A stretch of 64,000 nt of DNA, from assembly GCF_004000275.1 (NCBI RefSeq), contig NZ_RCIP01000002.1, positions 1,179,782 to 1,243,781 of the forward strand. Reading direction: 5' to 3'. Below are positions 45,321 to 55,011 of this stretch, piece by piece. Every line of letters starts with the position of its first letter. The first letter of the stretch is position 1. Both the position numbers and the translations under genes were made by a program. The stretch comes from Saccharospirillum alexandrii. Its GTDB lineage: Bacteria > Pseudomonadota > Gammaproteobacteria > Pseudomonadales > Natronospirillaceae. Under the pieces are notes generated by a model. That model was given only the letters and a program-made list of their open reading frames with translations, made no database searches and had not been told where the DNA came from.

Positions 45321-48300
45321 TCAGGCCAGCTGCTCGTCGGCCACCGCCAGTTCACGATCCAGCCGATCCTGCTCTTCCTGCTGCGGTTTACTGAAACGCG
45401 CTAGTAGCAAATAAGCGACCGGGGTCAAAAACAACGTTGCCACTGAGGCCATGCCCAGCCCCAACACGATCACCCAACCCAGCGCCTCGCGCGCTTCGGC
45501 ACCGGGCCCGGTCGAGAGCACCAGTGGCAAGGCCCCCAGCACGGTAGACATCATCGTCATCATTACCGGGCGCAACCGAATGATGGCGGCTTCTTCAATG
45601 GCCTCACGAACCTCGTATCCCCGGTTACGCAACTGATTGGCAAATTCCACCATCAGAATACCGTTCTTGGCCATCACACCGACCAGCAACACCAGGCCTA
45701 TCTGGCTGTACACATTCAGGCTCACACCCGACATCAGCAACGCGAAAATCGCACAGGCGAGTCCGAACGGTACGGTAAAGATCACAATCAACGCACTGAC
45801 GAAACTTTCGAATTGCGCGGCCAACACCAGAAACACAATCAACAGAGCAAAGCCAAAGGTCAGCAGCATGGCATTGGACGTTTCATCCAGCGCGGCGGCT
45901 TCCGACAACGGCAATATGCGCATGCCATCCTGCAGCAGGGGTTCGGCCAATCGCTCGGCTTGCAGTAAGGCATCACCCAACGCAAACCCGGGGGTCAGGC
46001 TTGCCGTAATTGAAACGGACCGCAATTGAGATTCCCGGGCCAGTGAGGGCGCCACGGCTTGCTCCTGCAACGAGACAACCGTCGACATCGGCACCATGCG
46101 CCCATCCCCGGTGCGCAGGAATATGCTTTGCAGGTCGCTCGGGTCGCGGACCGGGTGCGTGGTCGACAGCATCTTCACATCAAAGCTGCGGTCTTCGATA
46201 AACACCGAGCCTACTTCGCGCCCTTCGAGCAACGCCTGCATGGCCTCGGCCAACCCATTGATGTTGATGCCAAGGTCCGCCGCACGATCCCGGTCAATCG
46301 TCACCGAGAGCTGTGGCTGTGTGGTTTCATAGGAGGAACTGATCCGGCCAAACCGGGGGTTCTCTTCCAGTGCGGCAATCAGGGCATCGGCGGTGTCGCT
46401 CAGGCGGTCGTAATTACTGCCGACAACGGCAAAATTCAAACCGCGCCCACCGCCGCGAATGCCCAGACTGTTTGGCTGAATGGCAAAGGCACGGATGCCG
46501 GGTATGGTCGCCATTAAGCCGTTGATTTGCCTGACAATCTCCTGCTGGCTGCGCTCACGTTGATCCTGTGGCGACAACCCCATCACCATAAAGCCCCGGT
46601 TACCGGAACCAATGCCTGCAATCGAAAAGGTATTCTCTATTTCACCGGAATCCATCAGCGGCTGCACCAGCTCTTCCACCCGTCGCATTTGTTGTGTGGT
46701 GAAGTCGAGACTCACCCCTTGCGGCGCCGATACCGACAACAACGCCACCGACCGATCCTCGGGTGGCGTGACCTCCTGATCCAACTGACCCCACAGGCTC
46801 AGCGCCAACGCAAACACCAACCCGGAGATCGTCAGAATGACCAGTGGCGCCCGCAACGAAAAATGCAAAATGGTTACGAACAGGCGTTGCAGCGCATCGC
46901 CCAGAACATCAAACAAGCCCCGCTTTACGGGCGCAGCATCGGGCGATTCCGAATGCGCCTTGAGCAACCGGGACGACAACATGGGGCACAGCGTCAGCGC
47001 CACCACCGAACTCAACACCACCGCCATGGCCAGGGTAAAACCGAATTCTCTGAACAAACCGCCAGCCTGCCCTGGCAAAAATGACAACGGAATAAACACA
47101 GCCGCCAAGGTGGCGGTGGTGGTGATGACCGCAAAGAACACTTGCTGAACACCCAACACGGCCGCCGCACGGGAACCCATGCCCTGGTTGCGTTTACGCA
47201 CGATGTTTTCGAGCACCACAATGGTGTCGTCAACCACCATGCCGGTGGCCAACACCAGTGCCAGCAGCGTCAGAATATTGATGGAAAAGCCGGCCAGATA
47301 AATCGCCGCCAGAGTCCCGATCAGCGCAACCGGAATGGTAATAGCGGGGATCAGTGTGGCTCGCCAGTCCCGTAAAAACACAAAGATAATCAGCGTCACA
47401 ATCGCGACGGCAAACACAAGGGTTTTAACCGCTTCCGAGATCGCGCCACCAATGTAAGTAGCATCGTCACTCGACACCCGGATGTTGGCCCCTTCGGGCA
47501 ATATTTCCTGAATATCATCTACGGCCTGTCGAACCGCCGAGGATATTTCCAGGGTATTCGATTGCGCCTGTCGAATAATGCCAATACCCACCCCAGCGGC
47601 ACCGTTAGCCCGCAACACACTGTCGCCCGGGTCTTCACCCAGGGTGACCGTGGCCACATCGCGAATGCGTATTTCCTGGCGAATGCGCAGGTCCATGAAA
47701 TCTTCAGGCTTGCTGATTTGAGCCGAGGTTCGCACCACCAGGCTCTGGTCGTTGCTCGACAAGGCACCTGCCGGTGAATCGAACGACACATTGCTCAGCG
47801 CCTGGCGCACGTCGGCGACGGTCAAGCCAAAACTGGCCAGCCGGTACTGGTCGATATCCACCCGGAAAATGCGCTCGCGTGACCCGAACACCTGCAGATC
47901 GGCCACACCAGGAACCGCCGCCAACCGATCGAGCACTTCGTTTTCAACCAGCAGCGAAAGGTCCTGGATGGAAAACGTGGCCGACGTGACCGACAAACGC
48001 ATCACCGGCGAGGCATCGGAATCGGCCTTAATGATTTGCGGTTCATCGACATCATCGGGTAACCGGCCTGTGACGCGGCCAATGGCATCGCGAATGTCGG
48101 ACGTTGCTGTGTCGAGATTCACGTCGCTGCGGAATTCGAGTGTGATGCGGCTGCGACCAAAACTGGAACTGGAGGAAATGGAATCGATGCCGGAGACTCG
48201 GGAGACGGCGCCTTCCAGAATGCTGGTGACCTCCCGGTCTATGGTTTCCGGTGCGGCGCCATTGTATGAGGTACTGATGGTGACGACCGGCGAGTCGACA

Positions 48301-48446
48301 GCGGGCAATTCTCGAATTTCAGCACCAAACAAGCCGGCAATGCCCGACACGACGATCAGCGCACTGACCACCAGGGCCAGCACCGGCCGTCGCACAAACA
48401 GGGCAGTAAACCCACCCATACGAGCCATTCTGGGTTCTGCAGACAT
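45321..48446 (-). CDS. RND efflux permease, AcrB/HAE1 type
   Basis: A 1041-residue inner-membrane pump with the standard twelve helices and two large periplasmic loops. The start GGFTALFVRRPVLALVVSALIVV and the central ATGMVVDDTIVVLEN are typical; the latter holds the proton-relay aspartates. It expels drugs or other amphiphiles with the adaptor encoded 2 bases upstream. No outer-membrane factor gene is nearby, so a shared TolC is expected. Confidence 0.94.
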   Translation of the reverse strand: MSAEPRMARMGGFTALFVRRPVLALVVSALIVVSGIAGLFGAEIRELPAVDSPVVTISTSYNGAAPETIDREVTSILEGAVSRVSGIDSISSSSSFGRSRITLEFRSDVNLDTATSDIRDAIGRVTGRLPDDVDEPQIIKADSDASPVMRLSVTSATFSIQDLSLLVENEVLDRLAAVPGVADLQVFGSRERIFRVDIDQYRLASFGLTVADVRQALSNVSFDSPAGALSSNDQSLVVRTSAQISKPEDFMDLRIRQEIRIRDVATVTLGEDPGDSVLRANGAAGVGIGIIRQAQSNTLEISSAVRQAVDDIQEILPEGANIRVSSDDATYIGGAISEAVKTLVFAVAIVTLIIFVFLRDWRATLIPAITIPVALIGTLAAIYLAGFSINILTLLALVLATGMVVDDTIVVLENIVRKRNQGMGSRAAAVLGVQQVFFAVITTTATLAAVFIPLSFLPGQAGGLFREFGFTLAMAVVLSSVVALTLCPMLSSRLLKAHSESPDAAPVKRGLFDVLGDALQRLFVTILHFSLRAPLVILTISGLVFALALSLWGQLDQEVTPPEDRSVALLSVSAPQGVSLDFTTQQMRRVEELVQPLMDSGEIENTFSIAGIGSGNRGFMVMGLSPQDQRERSQQEIVRQINGLMATIPGIRAFAIQPNSLGIRGGGRGLNFAVVGSNYDRLSDTADALIAALEENPRFGRISSSYETTQPQLSVTIDRDRAADLGININGLAEAMQALLEGREVGSVFIEDRSFDVKMLSTTHPVRDPSDLQSIFLRTGDGRMVPMSTVVSLQEQAVAPSLARESQLRSVSITASLTPGFALGDALLQAERLAEPLLQDGMRILPLSEAAALDETSNAMLLTFGFALLIVFLVLAAQFESFVSALIVIFTVPFGLACAIFALLMSGVSLNVYSQIGLVLLVGVMAKNGILMVEFANQLRNRGYEVREAIEEAAIIRLRPVMMTMMSTVLGALPLVLSTGPGAEAREALGWVIVLGLGMASVATLFLTPVAYLLLARFSKPQQEEQDRLDRELAVADEQLA

Positions 48447-48448
48447 GA

Positions 48449-49561
48449 TCAGCCTCCATCCGCCAGGCGTACTGTGGCACCGGACCGAACCGACTGCACA
48501 CCTTCGGTGACCACCGCATCACCCGGTTGCAAGGGCGCATCGACCAAAACGGCATCGGAATTGCGCTGAATGATGCGCACGTTTACCCGCTCAGCGCTGT
48601 TATCGCTGTTAATTCGCCACACGTAGGAGCCTTCAGACCGCCATTGAACGGCCAGCGGGTTCACGGTTGGGAAGGTATCGCCCGGAAAGCGCATATCCAG
48701 TACGAATGACATGCCTGGCCTAAGTTGGTCGGCTTCGTTATCAACCAGTGCCTGAACCCGGAGTGTGCGGCTGTCGGGCTCAAGCCGGCTGTCTATCGCG
48801 GTGATCGACCCTGCCAGCGATGCGCCCGGGTTCGACACCGGCGTCACGGTGATGTCGCGCCCAACAGATATGGCCCCGACAAAGCGCTCTGGCACGCGGA
48901 ATTCAACCAACAGATCAGACCGGTCATCGAGACGGGCCACTTCATTTTGTGTGCCCACCAGAGTACCCGGCTCCAGCGACACAATGCCCAGAACGCCGGC
49001 AAAGGGCGCTCGAATCGTGCGCCGGTCCAGTGCAAGCTCCGCTTCTCTGACCTGTAATCGGGCCCCTTCCAGGGCTGACTCGGCATCGGACCGTTCCACC
49101 TGAGCAATGCTGTTGCCCTGCTGCATCCGGGTCAGTCGTTCAACCCGGTTTTCAGCATCGCGCAACGCAAGCCGGGCGCGATCGAGTGCAATGCGTTCAG
49201 AGCTGGAATCCATCCGCGCGATCACATCGCCAGCCGCCACCCGGTCGCCAGAGCCTTTCAACACCTCAGCGATACGGCCGCCCACTTCAGGATTAATGGA
49301 CACCGAGCGCAAGGCCGCCCCATCACCAATCGCTGTCAGATGATCGTTGATCACCGCCTCGCCAACGGTATCGGTCACCACCAGCGTCGCGCCACCACCA
49401 AAACCAAAACCCGGACGACCGCCGCCACCACCGCCTTCAGACGCCTCGGCCAGGCCCAACTGCACACGCGTGCTTTCACCCGCGGGATGCCAGACCAACC
49501 AGCCGCCACCGGCCAATGCAATTAACGCCAGCGTCAGCGCGCTTTGTTTCCAGAAGGACAT
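48449..49561 (-). CDS. RND efflux periplasmic adaptor
   Basis: A 370-residue membrane-fusion protein. It has an N-terminal membrane anchor (SALTLALIALAGGGWLVW), then an unusual Gly-rich stretch (GGGGGGRPGFGFGGG) before the lipoyl/hairpin core. Core motifs are INPEVGGRIAEVL, RTIRAPFAGVLG and VPERFV. It links the pump to an outer-membrane channel. ATG 49561 follows AAGGAG with good spacing. It is the first gene of the two-gene efflux operon and is divergent from recC. Confidence 0.92.
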   Translation of the reverse strand: MSFWKQSALTLALIALAGGGWLVWHPAGESTRVQLGLAEASEGGGGGGRPGFGFGGGATLVVTDTVGEAVINDHLTAIGDGAALRSVSINPEVGGRIAEVLKGSGDRVAAGDVIARMDSSSERIALDRARLALRDAENRVERLTRMQQGNSIAQVERSDAESALEGARLQVREAELALDRRTIRAPFAGVLGIVSLEPGTLVGTQNEVARLDDRSDLLVEFRVPERFVGAISVGRDITVTPVSNPGASLAGSITAIDSRLEPDSRTLRVQALVDNEADQLRPGMSFVLDMRFPGDTFPTVNPLAVQWRSEGSYVWRINSDNSAERVNVRIIQRNSDAVLVDAPLQPGDAVVTEGVQSVRSGATVRLADGG

Positions 49562-49747
49562 GCCACTACTCCTTAGCAATCGGGTGAGATAAGTACGTCA
49601 CCGGCCCGAAATCAGGCCAACCCAACCGAACACCTTATTGTTAGACAGTACAATTTATTGAAAGCACAACAGAATGCCTTGTTCCAGGATTCGCCACCAG
49701 ATGCTGTTAGCAGATTTACCTATCCAGAGGTGAACACCGCCGGCTAG

Positions 49748-49772
49748 CCCCGGGCACAAGTCGTGCCCGGGG
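49748..49772. repeat. GC-rich hairpin upstream of recC
   Basis: A perfect 10-base-pair stem (CCCCGGGCAC with GTGCCCGGGG) with a 5-base loop, 62 bases before the recC ATG. Both flanking genes point away from it, so it is not a terminator for either. Confidence 0.6.
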
Positions 49773-49834
49773 CGGGTTAGTACCACGGACAAAGCCACCT
49801 TGCTACACTGCCCAAAACACCACGAGTCTGCTTC

Positions 49835-52800
49835 ATGTTTCACGTTCTGCCCGGCAACCAGCTCGACACCCTGATCGACCCGCTCGCCACCCTGCTAGCC
49901 CTGCCGGTCGACAACCCGCTGCAGCCCGACATCATTCTGGTGCAGCACCAGGGCATGGCGCACTGGCTCAACATGAAGCTCGCCGACCACCCCAGCCGCC
50001 AGATCAGCATGAACCTGGCCTTTCCGCTGCCCATCCAACAAATGTGGACGCTGATCCGCCAGGTTCTGGGGGCAAGCGAAGTGCCAGAACAATCCCCCTT
50101 CCGCCGCGAAGTACTGGTCTGGCGCCTGCACGACCTGCTGGGGCAGGAATTCATTTCCGAAGACCCCGCCTTCGCCGAACCCAGCCGCTACTGGCAGAAC
50201 CAGTCCAACCGCCAGCAACCGCTGCGTCGTTTCCAACTGGCCGAGCAACTGGCCGACCTGTACGAACAGTATGTAATGTACCGGCCAGATTGGATTGAAA
50301 GCTGGGAAGCCGGCCAGGGCGACCACTGGCAAGCGCAACTCTGGCGACACCTGGTGCGGGATAACCCGAACCACCCGCTCGCCCTGCTGCAGCGCGCCAT
50401 GCAACAACTCGACAACCCGGCGGAGCCGCTGCCCGAACGCCTGTTCATTTTCGGCATCAACAGCCTGGCCCCGCTCTGGCTCGATTTTCTGAAGGGCCTC
50501 TCCGACCAGGCCGGCATGGACATCCACCTGTTTCATCTCAACCCCAGCGACGAATACTGGGGCGAAACCCAAAGCGAAAAGCAGGCCGCTAAAAAACGCG
50601 CCGACTGGGTGCTGCAAGGCCACGACAGCGACGACCTGAACATCGAGGTCGGCAACCCGTTGATCGGCAATCTGGGCCAACAGGGCCAGGCCTTCGTCAA
50701 CCTGCTCAGCGACCGCGCCGACATCGAAACCCCGGTGTTCGTAGAACCCGAAGGCGACACCCTGCTCAACCAACTGCAACGCGACCTGCTAAAACTGCGC
50801 GATGGCCGCGAGCATCCATATGAGCAGCCCAGTGATGTGAGCGATCACTCCCTGTGCGTACGCAGCGCCCACAGTGCTCTGCGCGAAGTTCAAGGCCTGC
50901 ACGACTGGCTGCTGCACCAGTTCAATGCCGACAAAACCCTCACCCCGAAAGACGTGCTGGTGATGTGCCCCAACGTCGAAGACTACGCGCCCTTTGTCGA
51001 AGCCGTGTTCGCCCGCCGCTTCGACGACATCGGCGAAGACGTACCGCCTCTGCCCTGCTCGATCGCCGACCGCAATTTAAAAGACGCCGACCCGACCATC
51101 GCCGCCTTTCTCGACCTGCTCACCCTGCCCGACGCCCGCTTCCAGGTGACCCAAGTGATCGGCTGGCTGCGCGTCCCGGCGATACAACAGCAGTTCGGTT
51201 TAACGCAGGATGACCTCGACCCTCTCGCCCGCTGGCTCAACGCCGCCTGCGTGCACTGGGGGTTAGACGACGCCCACAAACGCCAGTACGTCCAATCCAG
51301 CGACAGCGCCATCAACGATACCTACAGCTGGCAACAGGGCCTGGAACGCCTGCTCGTCGGCTTCGCCTGGGGCGATACCGAAACCGTCGTGGGCCAGCGC
51401 CTGCTGCTGCCCAACGTAGAAGGCAGCGACGCCCAACTGCTGGGAAAACTCGCCGGCTTCGTCGATGCCCTGAAACACCTGGCCGCCGACCTGCCCACCC
51501 CGCGCACCGCGCGCGACTGGCAAGGCTTTTTGCAAGAACGTGTGCGCCTGGCCCTGTTCGCCACCGACGCCCGCTTCGAATCCGCCCAGGACGACCTGCG
51601 CGATGCCCTGCGCGACCTCAGCGAACACAGCCAGCAAGCCGGCTTTACCGGCACCCTGCCACTTGCGGTGGTGCGCCACGCCCTGCAACAGATGTTCGCC
51701 AGCCCGGCCCGCACCGGCCGCCAGTTCATGACCGGCCAGATCACGGTGTGTTCGATGGTGCCGATGCGCTCGGTGCCGTTTAAAGTGCTCGCCATTCTCG
51801 GCCTGAACGACGGTGACTTCCCACGCCAGCGGCCACCGCTCGGCTTCGACTTAATGGCCAACGACCGCCCCCGCCTGGGCGACCGTTCACGCCGTGGCGA
51901 CGACCGCTACCTGTTTCTCGAAGCCCTGCTCTCCGCCCGCAACAGCCTGTACCTCAGCTACCAGGGCCGGGACGTCAACACCAACACCGAACGCCAGCCC
52001 TCCCTGGTGCTGACCGAACTGTTCAGCTACCTCGAAGGCGCGACCGGCTGGCGCACCAAAACCGGCATCAAGGCACTGCCATTGCAGCCCTTCGCGACAG
52101 AGAACTACCTCACCGACCCGGCCTCAGAAAACGCCACCCCCTGGCCCAGTTTCGACAGCCGCTGGCTACGCCTCGGCCACCCGCTACCAACACCCAACAA
52201 CACGCCGTTGCTGGCAGAGCCCGACTGGCCAGAAGAACTGAGCATTGAAGACCTGGTCCGCTTTGCCGAACACCCGGCCCGCGCCTTCGCCCGCCATCGT
52301 TTGGGCTTATTCCTGGACAACAACGACACCCCGGAACTGGCCGACGCCGAACCCTTCGCCGCCAACCATCTGGACCGTTACCAGCTGCAACAAGACCTGA
52401 TCGCCACCCGCTTCGACTCAACCCTGCCGGATGCCGACACCCAACTCATGGCCGCCCGCCTCTCAGGCCGACTGCCAGATAACCCCCTGGTCGACGACAC
52501 CCTCGCCGACTGGCAAGCCCAGGCCGACGCCTTCAGTGAGCATTTACTATCGCTCGGCGCCGCCCAGCTGGTCTCCGAACCAGCCGAGCGCGTCTTTAAC
52601 GACACCTTAACAGTAACCGCTCACCTTCCGCGTCTGCCCGGCGGCGAACTCCTGTTCTGGCGCCTGGCCGACGCCAAAGGCAAAGACCATCTGCGCCTCT
52701 GGCTGCACCACTTACTGGCCAACACTCAATCAGAAACGATCACGATGGGTGTCTTCCGCGAGCGTAAAAAAGATGAAGTCTACGCGATTAACTTCGCCCC

Positions 52801-53125
52801 AATGACGACCGACGCAGCCAGAACAGAACTCAGCCACTGGCTCGATTTCTGGCGACAAGGCCAATGCGAACCCCTGCCCTGGCACACTGAAATAGCGATG
52901 GAAATGGCCAAACCCCGCGAACGCCGCGAGTACAACCCGGGCGATTTCGACAAAGTCTGGTACGGCGACGGCTGGTTCAGCAACGGCCTCAGCGAAGACC
53001 CTTACATGGCCTGGTTTTGGCCCGAGCAACCCGAGCACGATGCGATTTTTGAAGGCGTAACCGCCTTGTACGCGCCGTTGTTTGAGCACCTGGCGCAAGA
53101 GAAGCTGCAAGTAGAGAAGGAATAA
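49835..53125 (+). CDS. recC: Exodeoxyribonuclease V gamma subunit
   Basis: A 1096-residue RecC subunit of the RecBCD helicase-nuclease (E. coli RecC has 1122). It opens FHVLPGNQLDTLIDPLATLL and carries QHQGMAHWLNM near the N-terminus, both typical. The region CSMVPMRSVPFKVLAILGLNDGDFPRQ matches the nuclease-like domain that recognises Chi. It is required for double-strand break repair. recB and recD are not adjacent: about 6.9 kb of accessory genes lie between. Confidence 0.96.
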   Translation: MFHVLPGNQLDTLIDPLATLLALPVDNPLQPDIILVQHQGMAHWLNMKLADHPSRQISMNLAFPLPIQQMWTLIRQVLGASEVPEQSPFRREVLVWRLHDLLGQEFISEDPAFAEPSRYWQNQSNRQQPLRRFQLAEQLADLYEQYVMYRPDWIESWEAGQGDHWQAQLWRHLVRDNPNHPLALLQRAMQQLDNPAEPLPERLFIFGINSLAPLWLDFLKGLSDQAGMDIHLFHLNPSDEYWGETQSEKQAAKKRADWVLQGHDSDDLNIEVGNPLIGNLGQQGQAFVNLLSDRADIETPVFVEPEGDTLLNQLQRDLLKLRDGREHPYEQPSDVSDHSLCVRSAHSALREVQGLHDWLLHQFNADKTLTPKDVLVMCPNVEDYAPFVEAVFARRFDDIGEDVPPLPCSIADRNLKDADPTIAAFLDLLTLPDARFQVTQVIGWLRVPAIQQQFGLTQDDLDPLARWLNAACVHWGLDDAHKRQYVQSSDSAINDTYSWQQGLERLLVGFAWGDTETVVGQRLLLPNVEGSDAQLLGKLAGFVDALKHLAADLPTPRTARDWQGFLQERVRLALFATDARFESAQDDLRDALRDLSEHSQQAGFTGTLPLAVVRHALQQMFASPARTGRQFMTGQITVCSMVPMRSVPFKVLAILGLNDGDFPRQRPPLGFDLMANDRPRLGDRSRRGDDRYLFLEALLSARNSLYLSYQGRDVNTNTERQPSLVLTELFSYLEGATGWRTKTGIKALPLQPFATENYLTDPASENATPWPSFDSRWLRLGHPLPTPNNTPLLAEPDWPEELSIEDLVRFAEHPARAFARHRLGLFLDNNDTPELADAEPFAANHLDRYQLQQDLIATRFDSTLPDADTQLMAARLSGRLPDNPLVDDTLADWQAQADAFSEHLLSLGAAQLVSEPAERVFNDTLTVTAHLPRLPGGELLFWRLADAKGKDHLRLWLHHLLANTQSETITMGVFRERKKDEVYAINFAPMTTDAARTELSHWLDFWRQGQCEPLPWHTEIAMEMAKPRERREYNPGDFDKVWYGDGWFSNGLSEDPYMAWFWPEQPEHDAIFEGVTALYAPLFEHLAQEKLQVEKE

Positions 53126-53328
53126 CAACGGATCATAGCGGCTCACTGCAGTGGCCGGTTAATCTCCGTAGCATTCAGAACACTCAGGTGTCGTCTATTA
53201 ACGCCCAGTTAAACGACGTGCGGCCGCCGATTAAAGGAACTTTTTTATCGCTCTGTCGATTTTGCGGCTGCCGACCCGACTATCCGATATGAGGCGCGGT
53301 GGACTAGACCGCTGTCGCCCTATCGCCA

Positions 53329-53355
53329 TTCAAGTGCAGTGACGCTGCACTGGAA
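53329..53355. repeat. Inverted repeat at the left edge of the recC-recB insert
   Basis: TTCAAGTGCAG and CTGCACTGGAA (one mismatch) flank a 5-base TGACG centre. The repeat runs directly into the direct repeat at 53353-53366, as at an attachment site, although no integrase is present. Confidence 0.5.
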
Positions 53356-53366
53356 TGCCCTGAACG
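53353..53366 (+). repeat. 14-bp direct repeat, left copy
   Basis: GAATGCCCTGAACG occurs here and again at 60024-60037. The two copies bracket the accessory genes between recC and recB. A chance match of 14 bases between these two short spacers is unlikely. Confidence 0.6.
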
Positions 53367-53387
53367 GTCACATCAAGGAGATACACC

Positions 53388-53873
53388 ATGAGCACACCAG
53401 CCAAAAACACAATCTGCCTCTGGTACGACGGCGATGCCGAAGAAGCCGCCCGGTTTTACGCCGAGACCTTTCCCGACTCGTCAGTCCAAGTGGTGCATCG
53501 CGCCCCGGCGGACAATCCGTCGAGCAAAGAAGGGGACGTTCTTACCGTAGACTTCACCGTAATGGGCATCCCATGCCTCGGGCTTAACGGTGGGTCCACA
53601 TTCAAGCACAGTGAAGCTTTTTCGTTTCAAGTGGCCACCGATGACCAGGCCGAGACGGATCGCTACTGGAACGCCATTGTCGATAATGGCGGGCAGGAAA
53701 GCATGTGCGGGTGGTGCAAGGATAAGTGGGGCGTGTCGTGGCAGATAACTCCGGTCGCGATGACGAAAGCATTTACCAACCCCGACCCTGCAGTCGCCAA
53801 ACGCGCCTTCGAAGCGATGATGGAGATGAAGAAGATCGACATCGCCATGGTCGAAGCCGCTTGTCGCGGCTGA
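53388..53873 (+). CDS. VOC-fold protein, PhnB-like
   Basis: A 161-residue protein of the vicinal-oxygen-chelate superfamily in the PhnB/'3-demethylubiquinone methyltransferase' group. Family segments are ICLWYDGDAEEAARFYAETF at the start, LGLNGG in the middle and WGVSWQITP near residue 120. Such proteins are usually metal-binding and of unknown substrate. AAGGAG precedes the ATG. It lies just inside the left direct repeat of the insert. Confidence 0.85.
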   Translation: MSTPAKNTICLWYDGDAEEAARFYAETFPDSSVQVVHRAPADNPSSKEGDVLTVDFTVMGIPCLGLNGGSTFKHSEAFSFQVATDDQAETDRYWNAIVDNGGQESMCGWCKDKWGVSWQITPVAMTKAFTNPDPAVAKRAFEAMMEMKKIDIAMVEAACRG

Positions 53874-53983
53874 CTCATAAGGGCAGGCACTGTTCAGGCA
53901 AGTTCATTTGATTCAAGTCAACGAGAGCCCCGCCTCTGACTCTATACTCAAAGCGGTCGGTCTCGACTTGAGGGAACAGCGCC

Positions 53984-54943
53984 ATGACAGTGTCTGCCAA
54001 AACGCCGGATCAAGACAGGACGGTGATCGACTGGCTATTGGATGGCGATGTGTCCATCCAGTACCAAACCCATAGAGACCTGCTCGGAGACGATCGGCCG
54101 GATCTGCGCGCCCGCATTGCCCGGGAAGGTTGGGGTGCCCAGTTACTCGGTCTACGGAATCCCAAAGGGCACTGGGGTGAGGCGTTCTACCAGATGAAAT
54201 GGACCTCTACCCACTACACCCTTCTGGACCTCAAAAACCTGGCCATTGCGCCCAACCTCGCACCCGTGCAGGAGACCATTGCCCAGGTGATTCAAACACA
54301 CCGGGGCCCCGACGGTGGCATCGTCCACGCGACCGATGCGAAAAAAAGCGACGTCTGTATCAACGGCATGTTCCTGAACTATGCCGCCTATTTCGGATCG
54401 AACGCAGACGACCTGAGGTCGGTGGTGGACTTTCTTCTGAAGCAACACATGCCGGATGGTGGCTGGAACTGCCAATCCAACCGGCGCGCAACGGTCCACA
54501 GTTCCGTGCACTCCACCTTGTCTGTTCTTGAGGGCATTCATGAGTACCGAGCCAACGGCTACCGGTACCAACTGAACACACTTTTATCAGCGGGAGAGCA
54601 GGCAGTCGAATTCCTGTTGCGGCACCGGTTGTTTCGCTCCCAACGCACCGGCGAGATTTTTGACCCCAAACTGCTCATGCTAACGCACCCGTCCCGGTGG
54701 CGCTTTGACATCCTGCGCGCTCTGGACTTTTTCCAACTCGCTGGCACCGGCTACGACGAGCGAATGCAAGAGGCGCTGGATGTTCTCATTAAAAAACGCA
54801 GAAAAGACGGCACCTGGCCGGTACAGGCCAGACACCCCGGCAAGGTTCACTTCACGATGGAACGGACCGGGAGCGCCAGCCGCTGGAACACCTTGCGGGC
54901 CATGCGCGTGTTGAAGCATTTCAACCAACGACCAGTGGTCTAA
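53984..54943 (+). CDS. Squalene-cyclase/prenyltransferase-repeat protein
   Basis: A 319-residue protein with alpha/alpha-toroid repeats. QW-like repeat segments are readable, for example MPDGGWNCQSNRR and KDGTWPVQARH. The catalytic DxDD motif of squalene-hopene cyclases is not visible, and the protein is half their length. It is therefore probably not a true cyclase. It resembles small uncharacterised 'squalene cyclase' proteins scattered in bacteria. It follows the VOC gene by 110 bases. Confidence 0.7.
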   Translation: MTVSAKTPDQDRTVIDWLLDGDVSIQYQTHRDLLGDDRPDLRARIAREGWGAQLLGLRNPKGHWGEAFYQMKWTSTHYTLLDLKNLAIAPNLAPVQETIAQVIQTHRGPDGGIVHATDAKKSDVCINGMFLNYAAYFGSNADDLRSVVDFLLKQHMPDGGWNCQSNRRATVHSSVHSTLSVLEGIHEYRANGYRYQLNTLLSAGEQAVEFLLRHRLFRSQRTGEIFDPKLLMLTHPSRWRFDILRALDFFQLAGTGYDERMQEALDVLIKKRRKDGTWPVQARHPGKVHFTMERTGSASRWNTLRAMRVLKHFNQRPVV

Positions 54944-55011
54944 ACACTCATGCAGACTGTGCTAGCTGTTAGGGTCAATCTCATAAAACGATTAATAAAG
55001 ACAGCATTGAC

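Noticed and set aside
53190-53250. An integron attC-like stretch (TTAACGCCCAGTTAAACG) after recC.
   Set aside because: The paired core sites and the imperfect stem expected of attC cannot be found, and no integrase or cassette array is present.
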